A stretch of DNA of 9,694 bases from contig JAPWUY010000036.1 of the NCBI GenBank assembly GCA_028275295.1, positions 1-9,694 on the forward strand, in the 5' to 3' direction. Made by a program: the position numbers and the translations under genes. Below are positions 1 to 6,209 of the stretch, one piece after another. Source of the stretch: Thermodesulfobacteriota bacterium (lineage in GTDB: Bacteria; Desulfobacterota; Desulfocorpusculales; Desulfocorpusculum). Within the stretch, counting starts at the first letter, position 1. Each line of letters starts with the position of its first letter. Below the pieces are notes generated by a model. That model did not search any database. It was given only the letters and a program-made list of their open reading frames with translations, and was not told the origin of the DNA.

Positions 1-282
1 CAACTAGGTGATATGTTGGGGGATGTCGAGGTGAGAGCGTTGAGGGTCCAAGATGGCTCGGAGGTGGTGGAAAAGACCCTTTCCGAGCTTGCCCTCCGAA
101 GAGATTACGGGGTTACAGTTGTGGCCCTGAAAAGGGGTTCTGAGTGGAAGGTGCCACCAGATGCCCAGGAGCCCATCCGGGCGGGGGACGTTCTCCTTGT
201 CCTCGCTCGGGCAGAGGGAGTGGCGAAGATCCGCAGGCTTCTGTGTCACAAGGAAGAATCGTGCTGGGACACCGGGGCATGA
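1..282 (+). CDS. C-terminal part of a TrkA-C (RCK_C) domain protein, probably a Kef/Trk-type cation transport or channel component (5' partial)
   Basis: The frame is open from base 1, so only the last 93 residues are visible and the start lies outside the window. The sequence follows the RCK_C/TrkA-C pattern: a short beta strand (VEVRALRV), then a VEKTLSEL helix, then YGVTVVALKRG, and finally the typical IRAGDVLLVLA strand before a closing helix. This domain binds regulatory ligands at the end of KefB-like cation:proton antiporters, Trk uptake subunits and RCK-gated potassium channels. Which of these it is cannot be decided, because the membrane or NAD-binding part is missing. The last residues (about 80-93), with two cysteines, look like an unconserved tail. 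The next gene starts 70 bases downstream. It has no evident link to the carbon-fixation genes. Confidence 0.8.
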   Translation, partial: QLGDMLGDVEVRALRVQDGSEVVEKTLSELALRRDYGVTVVALKRGSEWKVPPDAQEPIRAGDVLLVLARAEGVAKIRRLLCHKEESCWDTGA

Positions 283-352
283 TGGGTGATGGAGGTTCTG
301 GATGTAGGGGGATCTGGAATACCGAGTTCCAAAGAGGGGATCTCCGGGAGCG

Positions 353-514
353 ATGATACACGTGTTTGCAGCCATAGTGGGCACATTCAGGGCCCTTGCG
401 AGAAAGTGCCCTGTTTGCAAGAGAACCCAGCTTGTGCCAGTGTCTTCCAAGGGAAAGACAGTTTCGTGCAAGTTCTGTGGGAGCGACGTGCCTCCTCCTT
501 CCAAAGAGAAGTGA
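353..514 (+). CDS. small zinc-ribbon protein, 53 residues
   Basis: A short reading frame from ATG 353 to TGA 512-514 encodes 53 residues with two CxxC knuckles: C19-P-V-C22 and C39-K-F-C42, 16 residues apart, the second followed by a glycine. This is the layout of a zinc ribbon binding one zinc ion. The first 18 residues are mostly hydrophobic and basic (MIHVFAAIVG then TFRALARK) and could touch a membrane or a partner; the C-terminus is PPPSKEK. The purine stretch AGAGGGGA at 333-340 lies 12 bases before the ATG, and GGGAG at 346-350 only 2 bases before it. The GTG at 362 is therefore a possible alternative start that keeps both knuckles. The upstream in-frame stop is at 305-307. Its function is unknown. 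The knuckle spacing, rather than length, is the argument that it is real. Confidence 0.62.
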   Translation: MIHVFAAIVGTFRALARKCPVCKRTQLVPVSSKGKTVSCKFCGSDVPPPSKEK

Positions 515-601
515 GAGAGCTTGAAAGGAGCTCGATAGTAGAAGTGTGGTCAAGACCGCATCATCCACGGTCCACAGGGAATGTGGTCTATCTAAATGAT
601 A

Positions 602-626
602 TCTCTGGACAAAGGGGTCCATGAGA
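602..626 (+). terminator. weak hairpin in the gap before the dehydrogenase
   Basis: TCTCTGGAC (602-610) pairs with GTCCA-t-GAGA (617-626), giving 9 base pairs with one bulged T and an AAAGGG loop. Only a short TTTT (635-638) follows, 8 bases after the stem, so this is at best a poor intrinsic terminator. The rest of 515-700 shows no gene or convincing promoter. Confidence 0.22.
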
Positions 627-700
627 GGCTCGCATTTTAAGTGCCAGATCCGGTCCATGGGTCATTGGAAAAATGGGGCTAGAATTTCGAGGGGCCAAAG

Positions 701-1687
701 ATGAGTCCAAAGATAGTTGTTTTGGATGGTTATACCCTCAATCCTGGGGACAATCCCTGGACAGAACTTTCAGAGCTTGGAGAGTTAGTGGTCTACGATC
801 GAACGAGCCCCCAGGAGATCCTCCAAAGGGTAAAGGATGCTGAGATCATCCTCACCAACAAGACTCGCCTGGACAAAAGGGCCATAGAAGAGGCCGGGAA
901 TCTCAAGTTCATAGCTGTCTTGGCAACAGGTTACGATGTCGTGGACATTCAAGCTGCTGGGCGCCAGGGAATTCCAGTCTCCAATGTCCCGGAATACGGG
1001 ACGAATACCGTGGCTGAGCACACCTTTGCCCTAGTGCTGGAGTTGGCCAGGAGGCCAGCTCTTCACGACTCTGCCATAAGGGCAGGGGAGTGGAAGGAAG
1101 ACTGGTGCTTCTGGAAGGTACCTCTGGTGGAGCTCGCTGGAAAGACGATGGGTATCGTGGGATTCGGAAGGATAGGGAGAAGGGTGGGGCAAATCGCCAA
1201 CGCGTTCGGGATGGAGGTCATAGCGTACGATGTCCAAAGGTCGAATGAGCCCGACTACAGGCCCTTCAGGTGGGTGAGTCTTGAAGAGCTTTTCTCCATT
1301 TCCGATTTCGTGAGCCTCCACTGCAACCAGACAGAGGAGAACAAAGGCTTTGTGAACATGGAGCTCCTCAAGAGGATGAAGCCCACGGCTTTTCTCATAA
1401 ACACATCCAGAGGAGGCCTCGTGAAAGAGGAAGACCTCGCCAGGGCCCTCGAGGAGGGGATCATAGCTGGAGCAGCTCTGGATGTCTTTCCCAAGGAGCC
1501 CCTAGATAGAGAGAGTCCCCTCTTCGGGGCCCCAAACCTCGTAATGACTCCTCATTTGGCCTGGGCCACCCTGGAGGCTAGAAAGAGGTTGATGAGGACC
1601 ACGGTGGAGAACGTCAAGGCCTTCCTCCGCGGCAATCCAAGAAATGTCGTCAACGCACCCTGGCTCGAGGCCGAGAAAGCCCCTTGA
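701..1687 (+). CDS. D-2-hydroxyacid dehydrogenase, glycerate dehydrogenase / hydroxypyruvate reductase type
   Basis: This 328-residue protein has the usual length and order of the D-2-hydroxyacid dehydrogenase family. The split substrate-binding domain occupies about residues 1-105 and 295-328, around an NAD-binding Rossmann domain. The nucleotide loop is G154-F-G156-R-I-G159, and acidic D177 lies at the end of the second strand, which favours NAD(H) over NADP(H). The catalytic triad is visible: R237 in NTSRGG, E266 in FPKEP and H285 in TPHLAW. The N-terminus IVVLDGYTLNPGD matches the group usually annotated as glycerate dehydrogenase, which interconverts hydroxypyruvate and D-glycerate in the cytoplasm. 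The exact substrate is an inference. GAGGGG at 689-694 sits 6 bases before ATG. The next gene starts 43 bases after the stop, so cotranscription is likely. Confidence 0.88.
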   Translation: MSPKIVVLDGYTLNPGDNPWTELSELGELVVYDRTSPQEILQRVKDAEIILTNKTRLDKRAIEEAGNLKFIAVLATGYDVVDIQAAGRQGIPVSNVPEYGTNTVAEHTFALVLELARRPALHDSAIRAGEWKEDWCFWKVPLVELAGKTMGIVGFGRIGRRVGQIANAFGMEVIAYDVQRSNEPDYRPFRWVSLEELFSISDFVSLHCNQTEENKGFVNMELLKRMKPTAFLINTSRGGLVKEEDLARALEEGIIAGAALDVFPKEPLDRESPLFGAPNLVMTPHLAWATLEARKRLMRTTVENVKAFLRGNPRNVVNAPWLEAEKAP

Positions 1688-1730
1688 TTCTTTTTTATAC
1701 TTGGAAGGGAAAGGAGAGTTGCTCCCGGCT

Positions 1731-2243
1731 GTGAAGATACTTCTCACGGGGCCTCCTGGCTGTGGAAAATCCACCTTAGTGGAGAAGGTGATCCAGAGGC
1801 TCAGGAGACCGGCTTCGGGGTTCATCACTCGAGAGATGAGGGAGGGGAAAAGGAGGGTCGGGTTCTCCATAAAGACATTGGACGGGAAAGAGGCAATTCT
1901 CGCGCACAGAGACAGGAAGAGCCCCCTGAGGGTGGGGCCGTACGGTGTTTGCCTGGAGGAATTCGAGGAGCTTGCCTTGCCCTCGATAAAGGCCGCTCGG
2001 GAGGGACAGGTTGTGGTAATGGACGAGATAGGCAAGATGGAAATACTCTCCGCCAAGTTCCGAAAAGCCGTCGAGGAAGTCCTGGAAGCTCCCTGGGATC
2101 TGCTCGCAACCGTGGGAAAGGGAAAGGATCCATTTCTGCTTTGGGTGAGGTCCCACCCCTCAGTGAGGCTCATCAATGTGACCCTTGAGAACAGAGAGGG
2201 TCTCGTGGAGGAGATTCTGGAGGCATTGGACCCAGCGAGTTAG
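1731..2243 (+). CDS. THEP1-family nucleoside-triphosphatase
   Basis: From GTG 1731 this gives 170 residues, close to the usual THEP1 size (about 170-180). The P-loop GPPGCGKST is at residues 7-15, directly after the first strand VKILLT. The Walker B with the family signature DEIGKME is at 98-104 (D98, E99). FITREMREG near 31-39 is the conserved element after the first helix. The family hydrolyses NTPs in vitro, and its cellular role is not settled. The frame continues upstream to ATG 1644, inside the dehydrogenase gene. GTG 1731 is preferred because family members begin right at the KILLTG strand and because it avoids the overlap. Its best purine stretch, AAGGAGAG (1711-1718), is rather far away at 12 bases. 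The stop is 23 bases from the next start, which suggests one transcript. Confidence 0.87.
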   Translation: MKILLTGPPGCGKSTLVEKVIQRLRRPASGFITREMREGKRRVGFSIKTLDGKEAILAHRDRKSPLRVGPYGVCLEEFEELALPSIKAAREGQVVVMDEIGKMEILSAKFRKAVEEVLEAPWDLLATVGKGKDPFLLWVRSHPSVRLINVTLENREGLVEEILEALDPAS

Positions 2244-2266
2244 CCCGAGGGGTAAGGTCAAAACCC

Positions 2267-3373
2267 ATGGCTCGCTGCAATCTCTGCGGAAAGAAGGGGA
2301 GAGACGTATCGGGGATCCTGGGGTTCTGTGTCTCGTGTGTGAGGACCCGCTTCGAGGAGATATGGCCAGAGATAGAGAAGGTCCACCATGAATCCAGGAG
2401 GAGGTTCTCTCTCCCTCTCTATCCTCCCAAGGATCCCAGTGGCTCGAGTTGCAACATATGCATGCACCAGTGTTCCATACCGGAGGGCCAAAAGGGATAT
2501 TGCGGCTTGAGGCAGAGGGTATCGGGAGTGATCAGAGGGGGCCGACCCCATGAGGGGAGCGTCTCGTGGTATCACGACCCTCTCCCCACCAATTGCGTGG
2601 CCGACTGGGTCTGCCCGGGAGGAACAGGCTGCGGATATCCCAAGTATTCCAAGAGAGATGGGCCTGAGGTGGGTTATCTCAATCTGGCTGTTTTTTACCA
2701 TGCCTGCTCTTTCAACTGTCTTTATTGCCAGAATCATCACTTCAAGGAGCTCACGGGAAAAGGGAGGCTCCACTCCTCAAGGGAACTGGCCCAGGCCGTC
2801 ACTGAGAAGACGACTTGCATCTGCTTTTTCGGAGGGGATCCAACGCCCCAGATTCTCCATGCCATCAAGGCCTCAAAACTGGCGCTCAAAAGGAAAGAGA
2901 GAGACATTCTGAGAATATGTTGGGAGACCAATGGGGCTGTGAGGGAACCCTTCCTAGGGCATATGGCCGAGCTCTCCATGGCTTCAGGTGGGTGCATCAA
3001 GGTTGATCTCAAGGCCTGGGATCAGAGGGTGCACATGGCCCTTTGCGGAGTCTCCAACCTCCAGACAATCGAGACCATAAAGAGCCTGGCAAAGCTCTTC
3101 CCCAAGAGACCTGACCCCCCCTTCCTCATCGTCAGCACCCTTCTTGTGCCCGGGTACGTCGACGAGAAAGAGGTTGCGGGGATAGCAGCATTTCTCAGGG
3201 ATCTCCACCCCGCAATCCCCTACACCCTTTTGGCCTTTTATCCTTGTTTTTGGCTCCACGATCTTCCCACAACCTCGAGGGAACACGCCCAGAGGTGTGT
3301 CGAGGTGGCTAAAGGTTTGGGCCTCCAGAGGGTGAGGCTTGGAAATGTCCATCTTCTGGGGCCTCCCTACTGA
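2267..3373 (+). CDS. radical SAM protein related to PflA/AmmeMemoRadiSam enzymes, with an extra N-terminal zinc ribbon
   Basis: The 368 residues contain the radical SAM motif C147-x3-C151-x2-C154 (CSFNCLYC), which holds a [4Fe-4S] cluster that cleaves S-adenosylmethionine. It is followed by GGDPTP at 189-194, the place of the SAM-binding GGE motif. Ahead of it lie two cysteine sets: C4, C7, C21, C24, which look like a zinc ribbon, and C62, C65, C69, C79 in a CNICMHQC...GYCGLR pattern typical of PflA-like proteins of the AMMECR1/Memo-associated group. C110, C116 and C122 form a third group between these and the core. The substrate is unknown. Neither AMMECR1 nor Memo is encoded nearby. AAGG at 2254-2257, 9 bases before ATG, may be the ribosome site. 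Codon use resembles the neighbours. The family call is firm; the role is open. Confidence 0.85.
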   Translation: MARCNLCGKKGRDVSGILGFCVSCVRTRFEEIWPEIEKVHHESRRRFSLPLYPPKDPSGSSCNICMHQCSIPEGQKGYCGLRQRVSGVIRGGRPHEGSVSWYHDPLPTNCVADWVCPGGTGCGYPKYSKRDGPEVGYLNLAVFYHACSFNCLYCQNHHFKELTGKGRLHSSRELAQAVTEKTTCICFFGGDPTPQILHAIKASKLALKRKERDILRICWETNGAVREPFLGHMAELSMASGGCIKVDLKAWDQRVHMALCGVSNLQTIETIKSLAKLFPKRPDPPFLIVSTLLVPGYVDEKEVAGIAAFLRDLHPAIPYTLLAFYPCFWLHDLPTTSREHAQRCVEVAKGLGLQRVRLGNVHLLGPPY

Positions 3374-3377
3374 GGGG

Positions 3378-3406
3378 TTGACATGAAGTGAGAGTTTACC
3401 TAGGGT
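3378..3406 (+). promoter_or_regulatory. possible sigma70-type promoter for the FBP aldolase/phosphatase gene
   Basis: A perfect -35 box TTGACA (3378-3383) is followed after 17 bases by TAGGGT (3401-3406), a weak -10 match (3 of 6). It starts 4 bases after the radical SAM stop and lies about 75 bases before the fbp start. The overlap with the dyad at 3395-3409 makes regulation plausible. The poor -10 keeps confidence low. Confidence 0.35.
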
Positions 3407-3409
3407 AAA
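3395..3409. promoter_or_regulatory. dyad TTTACC-TAG-GGTAAA, candidate operator
   Basis: The two 6-base arms are perfect inverted repeats around TAG. The dyad covers the possible -10 box of the promoter at 3378-3406, the classical place for a repressor site. It is too short for a useful RNA terminator and has no T-run after it. Confidence 0.33.
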
Positions 3410-3479
3410 GCCTGTCCCGGATGAGCAATTCCCCGAAAGTGAGAACCCATTCATGCAGCTGAGAAAGGAGGGCTAGAAG

Positions 3480-4580
3480 ATGAAGACCACGATCACGGCC
3501 ATAAAAGCGGATGTGGGGAGCATAGGGGGGCACATCAAGCCCAGCGAGAGGCTGTTGGATGCTGTGACAAACTATCTCGAGGAACACAGGAGGGGGCTGA
3601 TCATAGATTACAAGGTCTCCTTCACGGGGGACGACATAGCCATCCTCTGCACCCATGAGAGGGGAGTGAACGACGAGAAGGTCCACAAGCTCGCCTGGGA
3701 GGCCTTCTGGGAAGGAGCTGAGGTGGCCAAGAAGCAGGGCCTTTACGGAGCAGGCCAGGATCTCCTCAAGGACGCCTTCTCGGGAAACGTGAAAGGGCTC
3801 GGCCCTGCTGTGGCTGAGATGGAGTTCGAGGAGAGGCCCAACGAGCCCTTCCTGTTCTTCGCCGCCGACAAGACGGACCCAGGCGCTTACAACCTACCCC
3901 TCTATTTGGGATTCTGTGATCCCATGTTCAACAGCGGCCTCATCCTCTCCCCTGGGATGTTCAAGGGCTTCAAATTCACCATCATGGATGTCAACTACGT
4001 GGAAGCTGACCGAGTCATAGAGCTCAACGCGCCGGAAGAGCTCTACGATATAGCGGCACTCCTCAGAGACCCGGAAAGGTTCGTGGTGGAGTCCATCCAT
4101 TCTCGCACAACGGGCGAGCAAGCTGTGGCAGTGAGCACGACTAGGCTCCACAACATAGCCGGAAAATACACAGGCAAGGACGATCCCATCATGATAGTGA
4201 GGGTCCAAGGAGCGTTTCCAGCAACAGGGGAGATTCTGGCTCCTTTCAGCATCGGCCACTTCGTGGCAGGTTTCATGAGGGGAAGCCACACGGGACCTCT
4301 CATGCCAGTGAAGAGAAACTCCACCATATCCTATTTTGACGGGCCCCCTGTTGTGAGCTGTGCAGCCTACTGTGTCCATGAGGGCCATCTCACGGAATCA
4401 GCAGATGCCTTCGATCATCCTTTTTGGGACTATGTGAGACAGGAGGTCTCGAGAAAAGCCCTGGAAATAAGGAGACAGGGGTTCTTCGGAAACGCCATGC
4501 TCCCCTTCTCGGAGCTGGAATATGGCGGAATAGTGGAGAAGCTCTCCAAGCTGGACTCGAGATTCGTAGTGAGATCCTAG
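3480..4580 (+). CDS. fbp: bifunctional fructose-1,6-bisphosphate aldolase/phosphatase (archaeal type, class V FBPase)
   Basis: The 366-residue length is typical of FBPA/P. The enzyme joins dihydroxyacetone phosphate and glyceraldehyde 3-phosphate and then dephosphorylates the product to fructose 6-phosphate, which drives gluconeogenesis one way. Metal and phosphate ligands are in the expected places: D11 in KADVGS, H18 in GGH, D51-D52 in TGDDIA and D130 in FAADKTD. The aldolase centre is also present: Y230, the Schiff-base lysine K233 and D234 in GKYTGKDDP. No key residue is missing. A near-perfect Shine-Dalgarno AAAGGAGG at 3464-3471 lies 8 bases before ATG. The family is known from Archaea and deep-branching, mostly thermophilic bacteria. 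A strong hairpin follows directly, so this may end a transcription unit. Next to a Wood-Ljungdahl operon, it fits sugar synthesis from fixed carbon. Confidence 0.95.
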   Translation: MKTTITAIKADVGSIGGHIKPSERLLDAVTNYLEEHRRGLIIDYKVSFTGDDIAILCTHERGVNDEKVHKLAWEAFWEGAEVAKKQGLYGAGQDLLKDAFSGNVKGLGPAVAEMEFEERPNEPFLFFAADKTDPGAYNLPLYLGFCDPMFNSGLILSPGMFKGFKFTIMDVNYVEADRVIELNAPEELYDIAALLRDPERFVVESIHSRTTGEQAVAVSTTRLHNIAGKYTGKDDPIMIVRVQGAFPATGEILAPFSIGHFVAGFMRGSHTGPLMPVKRNSTISYFDGPPVVSCAAYCVHEGHLTESADAFDHPFWDYVRQEVSRKALEIRRQGFFGNAMLPFSELEYGGIVEKLSKLDSRFVVRS

Positions 4581-4583
4581 AGC

Positions 4584-4623
4584 GTGGAATGGGGCTCCCC
4601 CTGGTGGGCGAGCCCCGTTCTAT
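4584..4623 (+). terminator. strong hairpin right after fbp, likely transcription terminator
   Basis: Bases 4584-4601 pair with 4606-4623 around a TGGT loop: 18 positions with one C-C mismatch and a few G-T pairs. The core GGGGCTC (4591-4597) pairs with GAGCCCC (4610-4616). It begins 4 bases after the fbp stop. The 3' side runs into TTCTAT rather than a clean T-run, so termination is probable but not textbook; the hairpin might instead protect the 3' end. Confidence 0.55.
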
Positions 4624-4691
4624 CCGGGTGAAAATGGAAGAACTCGGGAACTGAAGGGCGATGGGTGAGGGGTCGGGGAATCGCCAACGTG

Positions 4692-4721
4692 TTGACATAT
4701 TTTCCTTTGCCCACGTAAAAT
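4692..4721 (+). promoter_or_regulatory. strong sigma70-type promoter, about 600 bases upstream of cooC
   Basis: TTGACA (4692-4697, 6 of 6) and TAAAAT (4716-4721, 5 of 6) are 18 bases apart. This is the best-matching promoter in the window. Transcription would begin near 4728, within the + strand gap, immediately before the paired segments at 4744-4879. It points toward cooC, so the transcript is either a separate RNA or a leader of about 590 bases on the operon. Confidence 0.68.
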
Positions 4722-4727
4722 AAGACG

Positions 4728-4884
4728 GAGTTCAACTCAGAGGGTTCCAGGGCCTGGCTCATCCGCCAGATACCCACACCTAAAGAGCGCACCGCGCTTG
4801 CCGTTTACCGCGAGGATAGCGGGCTTGAATCGAGGAGTCCCGAGCTCAAAACGGCAAGTTTGTGGATAGAGAGCGGAACGGGAG
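4728..4884 (+). ncRNA. candidate structured RNA or structured leader upstream of the cooC operon
   Basis: Starting just after the promoter, complementary segments nest without conflict. GTTCC (4744-4748) pairs with GGAAC (4875-4879). CTGGC (4754-4758) pairs with GCCAG (4765-4769) around a 6-base loop. CCACA (4774-4778) pairs with TGTGG (4861-4865), extended by TA/TA across one mismatch. A perfect 10-base-pair stem CTTGCCGTTT (4797-4806) / AAACGGCAAG (4849-4858) closes a three-way junction. The junction arms are CCGC/GCGG (4808-4811, 4819-4822) with loop GAGGATA, and GCTTG/CGAGC (4823-4827, 4841-4845). There is an unpaired 18-base segment at 4779-4796. I could not match it to tRNA, 6S RNA, SRP RNA, RNase P or a riboswitch I know. 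The boundaries are guesses. The pairing is seen in the sequence; the role is inferred. Confidence 0.45.
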
Positions 4885-5319
4885 ATGGACTTCGGGGTTG
4901 GCTCGGAGGTCTCCTCGAGAATCTTCGAGTGGTAGCGTGTTCCCTGCGGATGGCTCTCTGATGAAAAGGAAGTGGTGGGTGCGTCTCGATCCCCAAAGGC
5001 TCGCGATCCGAGGCCAAAAGGGCAATGAACTTTTTAGTTCTGTGGGTCAAGGGGGCCTCCCTCCCCATGTCCTCTCGTGGAAGCTCATCCCCCTCAAAAG
5101 CCAAAAGACCTTACCCTCAGAAAAGGATCCGGGCCTTCCTCCCCGTCAAGGTGCGGGAAACTCCCTGCTCATCACTCTAAGAGGGGAAGTGGGCGAGGTC
5201 TATCCCTTTAGATCCTCGGTCCCGTGCGGAGAAGGTCTTCGGAGAGTCGAGGGGGCGAGAAAGGTGCCCTTGTGGAGAGATTACCCCATACGGTCTTTTA
5301 AGCGAGGGAATAGGAACAG
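4885..5319 (+). other. rest of the long gap before cooC; no credible gene
   Basis: No frame here looks coding. One + frame from GTG 4862 stays open to 5323 and overlaps the cooC start by ATGA, but its product is rich in Arg, Ser, Gly and Pro, matches no family I know, and has no ribosome site before GTG 4862 or before its inner ATG at 4961. Small hairpins occur: CTCGAG/TTCGAG (4914-4919, 4924-4929) and GAACT-TTTT-AGTTC (5027-5040), besides the larger one at 5191-5223. It is probably untranslated leader or decayed sequence. Confidence 0.5.
5191..5223 (+). promoter_or_regulatory. hairpin in the untranslated region about 100 bases before cooC
   Basis: GGG-CGAGG-TCTA (5191-5202) pairs with TAGA-t-CCTCG-gt-CCC (5209-5223) around a TCCCTT loop, giving 12 base pairs with a 1-base and a 2-base bulge. 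No T-run follows, so it is not a simple terminator. It could belong to leader folding. Confidence 0.3.
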
Positions 5320-6075
5320 ATGAGCTATCAAATAGCCATGGCGGGAAAGGGGGGAACGGGCAAAACCACGATAGCCGCTCTCCTCATAAGATACTTGGTG
5401 GATACTGGAAGGAAGCCCGTTCTGGCAGTGGATGCCGATGCCAATGCGAACCTCAACGAGATGCTGGGCCTTGTCGTCCACAAGGTGATAGGGGATGCCA
5501 GGGACGAGATGAAGACCAAAGTCCCCGTGGGCATGACCAAGGAAACTTACATGGAGATGAAGGTGCAGGAAGCCTTGGTGGAGGCAGATGGTTTCGATCT
5601 CATAGTAATGGGAAGACCCGAAGGGCCTGGCTGTTACTGCTATGCCAACACCCTCCTCAGCAAGTACCTGGACATCCTCCAGAGAAACTACCCCTATGTT
5701 GTGGTGGACAATGAGGCTGGTCTCGAGCATCTTAGCCGCCTAAATCAGAAAGAGGTGGATCTTATGATTGTGGTCACGGATGCGACAAAGCGGGGTCTAC
5801 TCACGGCAGAGAGGGTGAGAGATCTCGTGGAAGAGCTCAAGATAAGGGTCGAGGATTTGAAGGTGATAGTGAACAGGTGCCCTGAGGACGTGGATCGAGG
5901 GTTTTTTGCGGAGGAGCTCCGAAGGAGGGGATTGGAACTGGCGGGGGTAGTGCCGGCTGATCCCCAGGTGGCGGAATTTGACCTCAAGGGGAGACCCGTG
6001 ATGGAGCTTCCCAGGGAGTCTCCGGCTGTCGCTGCCCTCTACGAGATAATGGATAGGGTTCTCGATGGGAGGTGA
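5320..6075 (+). CDS. cooC: CooC-type ATPase, nickel insertion into CO dehydrogenase
   Basis: CooC is a cytoplasmic MinD/ParA-class ATPase that delivers or inserts nickel during maturation of the CO dehydrogenase C-cluster. The 251 residues show the deviant P-loop GKGGTGKTT at 9-17 with signature lysine K10, the switch I segment DADANANL near 38-45, and a Walker B-like VVVDNEAGLEH at 127-137. The C105-Y-C107 motif (GPGCYC) matches the CxC pair that binds nickel or zinc between two CooC subunits. Length is normal. AGGAA (5312-5316) lies 3 bases and GAGGG (5304-5308) 11 bases before ATG. It precedes folD, acsD and cooS, and its likely client CooS is encoded in the same cluster. The long structured region upstream may control it. 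Confidence 0.93.
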   Translation: MSYQIAMAGKGGTGKTTIAALLIRYLVDTGRKPVLAVDADANANLNEMLGLVVHKVIGDARDEMKTKVPVGMTKETYMEMKVQEALVEADGFDLIVMGRPEGPGCYCYANTLLSKYLDILQRNYPYVVVDNEAGLEHLSRLNQKEVDLMIVVTDATKRGLLTAERVRDLVEELKIRVEDLKVIVNRCPEDVDRGFFAEELRRRGLELAGVVPADPQVAEFDLKGRPVMELPRESPAVAALYEIMDRVLDGR

Positions 6076-6086
6076 GGAGAGTCAGG

Positions 6087-6115
6087 TTGGAAAGAGACGC
6101 GGAGGAAAGTATAAT
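6087..6115 (+). promoter_or_regulatory. sigma70-type promoter before folD
   Basis: TTGGAA (6087-6092, 4 of 6) and a perfect TATAAT (6110-6115) are exactly 17 bases apart. Transcription would start near 6122, about 88 bases before the folD start. It lies between cooC and folD, so folD-acsD-cooS could be transcribed apart from cooC. Confidence 0.55.
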
Positions 6116-6209
6116 AGGCCCCTTGGAAATGGAGGATTTTTTGAGGGGTTATGGAAAATAGGATCTCGCAATGAGGTCCTCTATACCGCGAAGGGAATGG
6201 GAGGTCACC

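Noticed and set aside
1662..1701. T-run TTCTTTTTTATACT after the dehydrogenase as terminator or -10 promoter box
   Set aside because: The only hairpin before it (CTCG-AGGC-CGAG, 1664-1675) is 4 pairs and too far from the T-run. TATACT (1696-1701) has no -35 match at 16-18 bases.
1644..1730. ATG 1644 as start of the THEP1 gene
   Set aside because: It would add 29 residues read out of frame within the dehydrogenase gene. THEP1 proteins begin at the strand before the P-loop, which matches GTG 1731.
4800..4855. Seven-pair GCCGTTT/AAACGGC stem as a tRNA acceptor
   Set aside because: Only 56 bases lie between the ends, there is no T-arm with TTCGAAT-like loop, and no anticodon arm can be placed.
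4957..4963. CTGATGA resembling the hammerhead ribozyme core
   Set aside because: No stem II hairpin followed by GAAA, and no matching stem I or III or cleavage site, can be drawn around it.
4862..5323. 153-residue open frame on + from GTG 4862, ending in an ATGA overlap with cooC
   Set aside because: The ATGA overlap looks like translational coupling, but no ribosome site precedes GTG 4862 or the inner ATG 4961. The product is Arg/Ser/Gly/Pro-rich with no recognisable domain, and its start lies in the paired RNA segment.
6130..6162. Ten-codon frame (ATG GAG GAT ... TAG) before folD as a leader peptide
   Set aside because: No ribosome site precedes it, and its codons show no run of a regulatory amino acid or paired attenuator structure.
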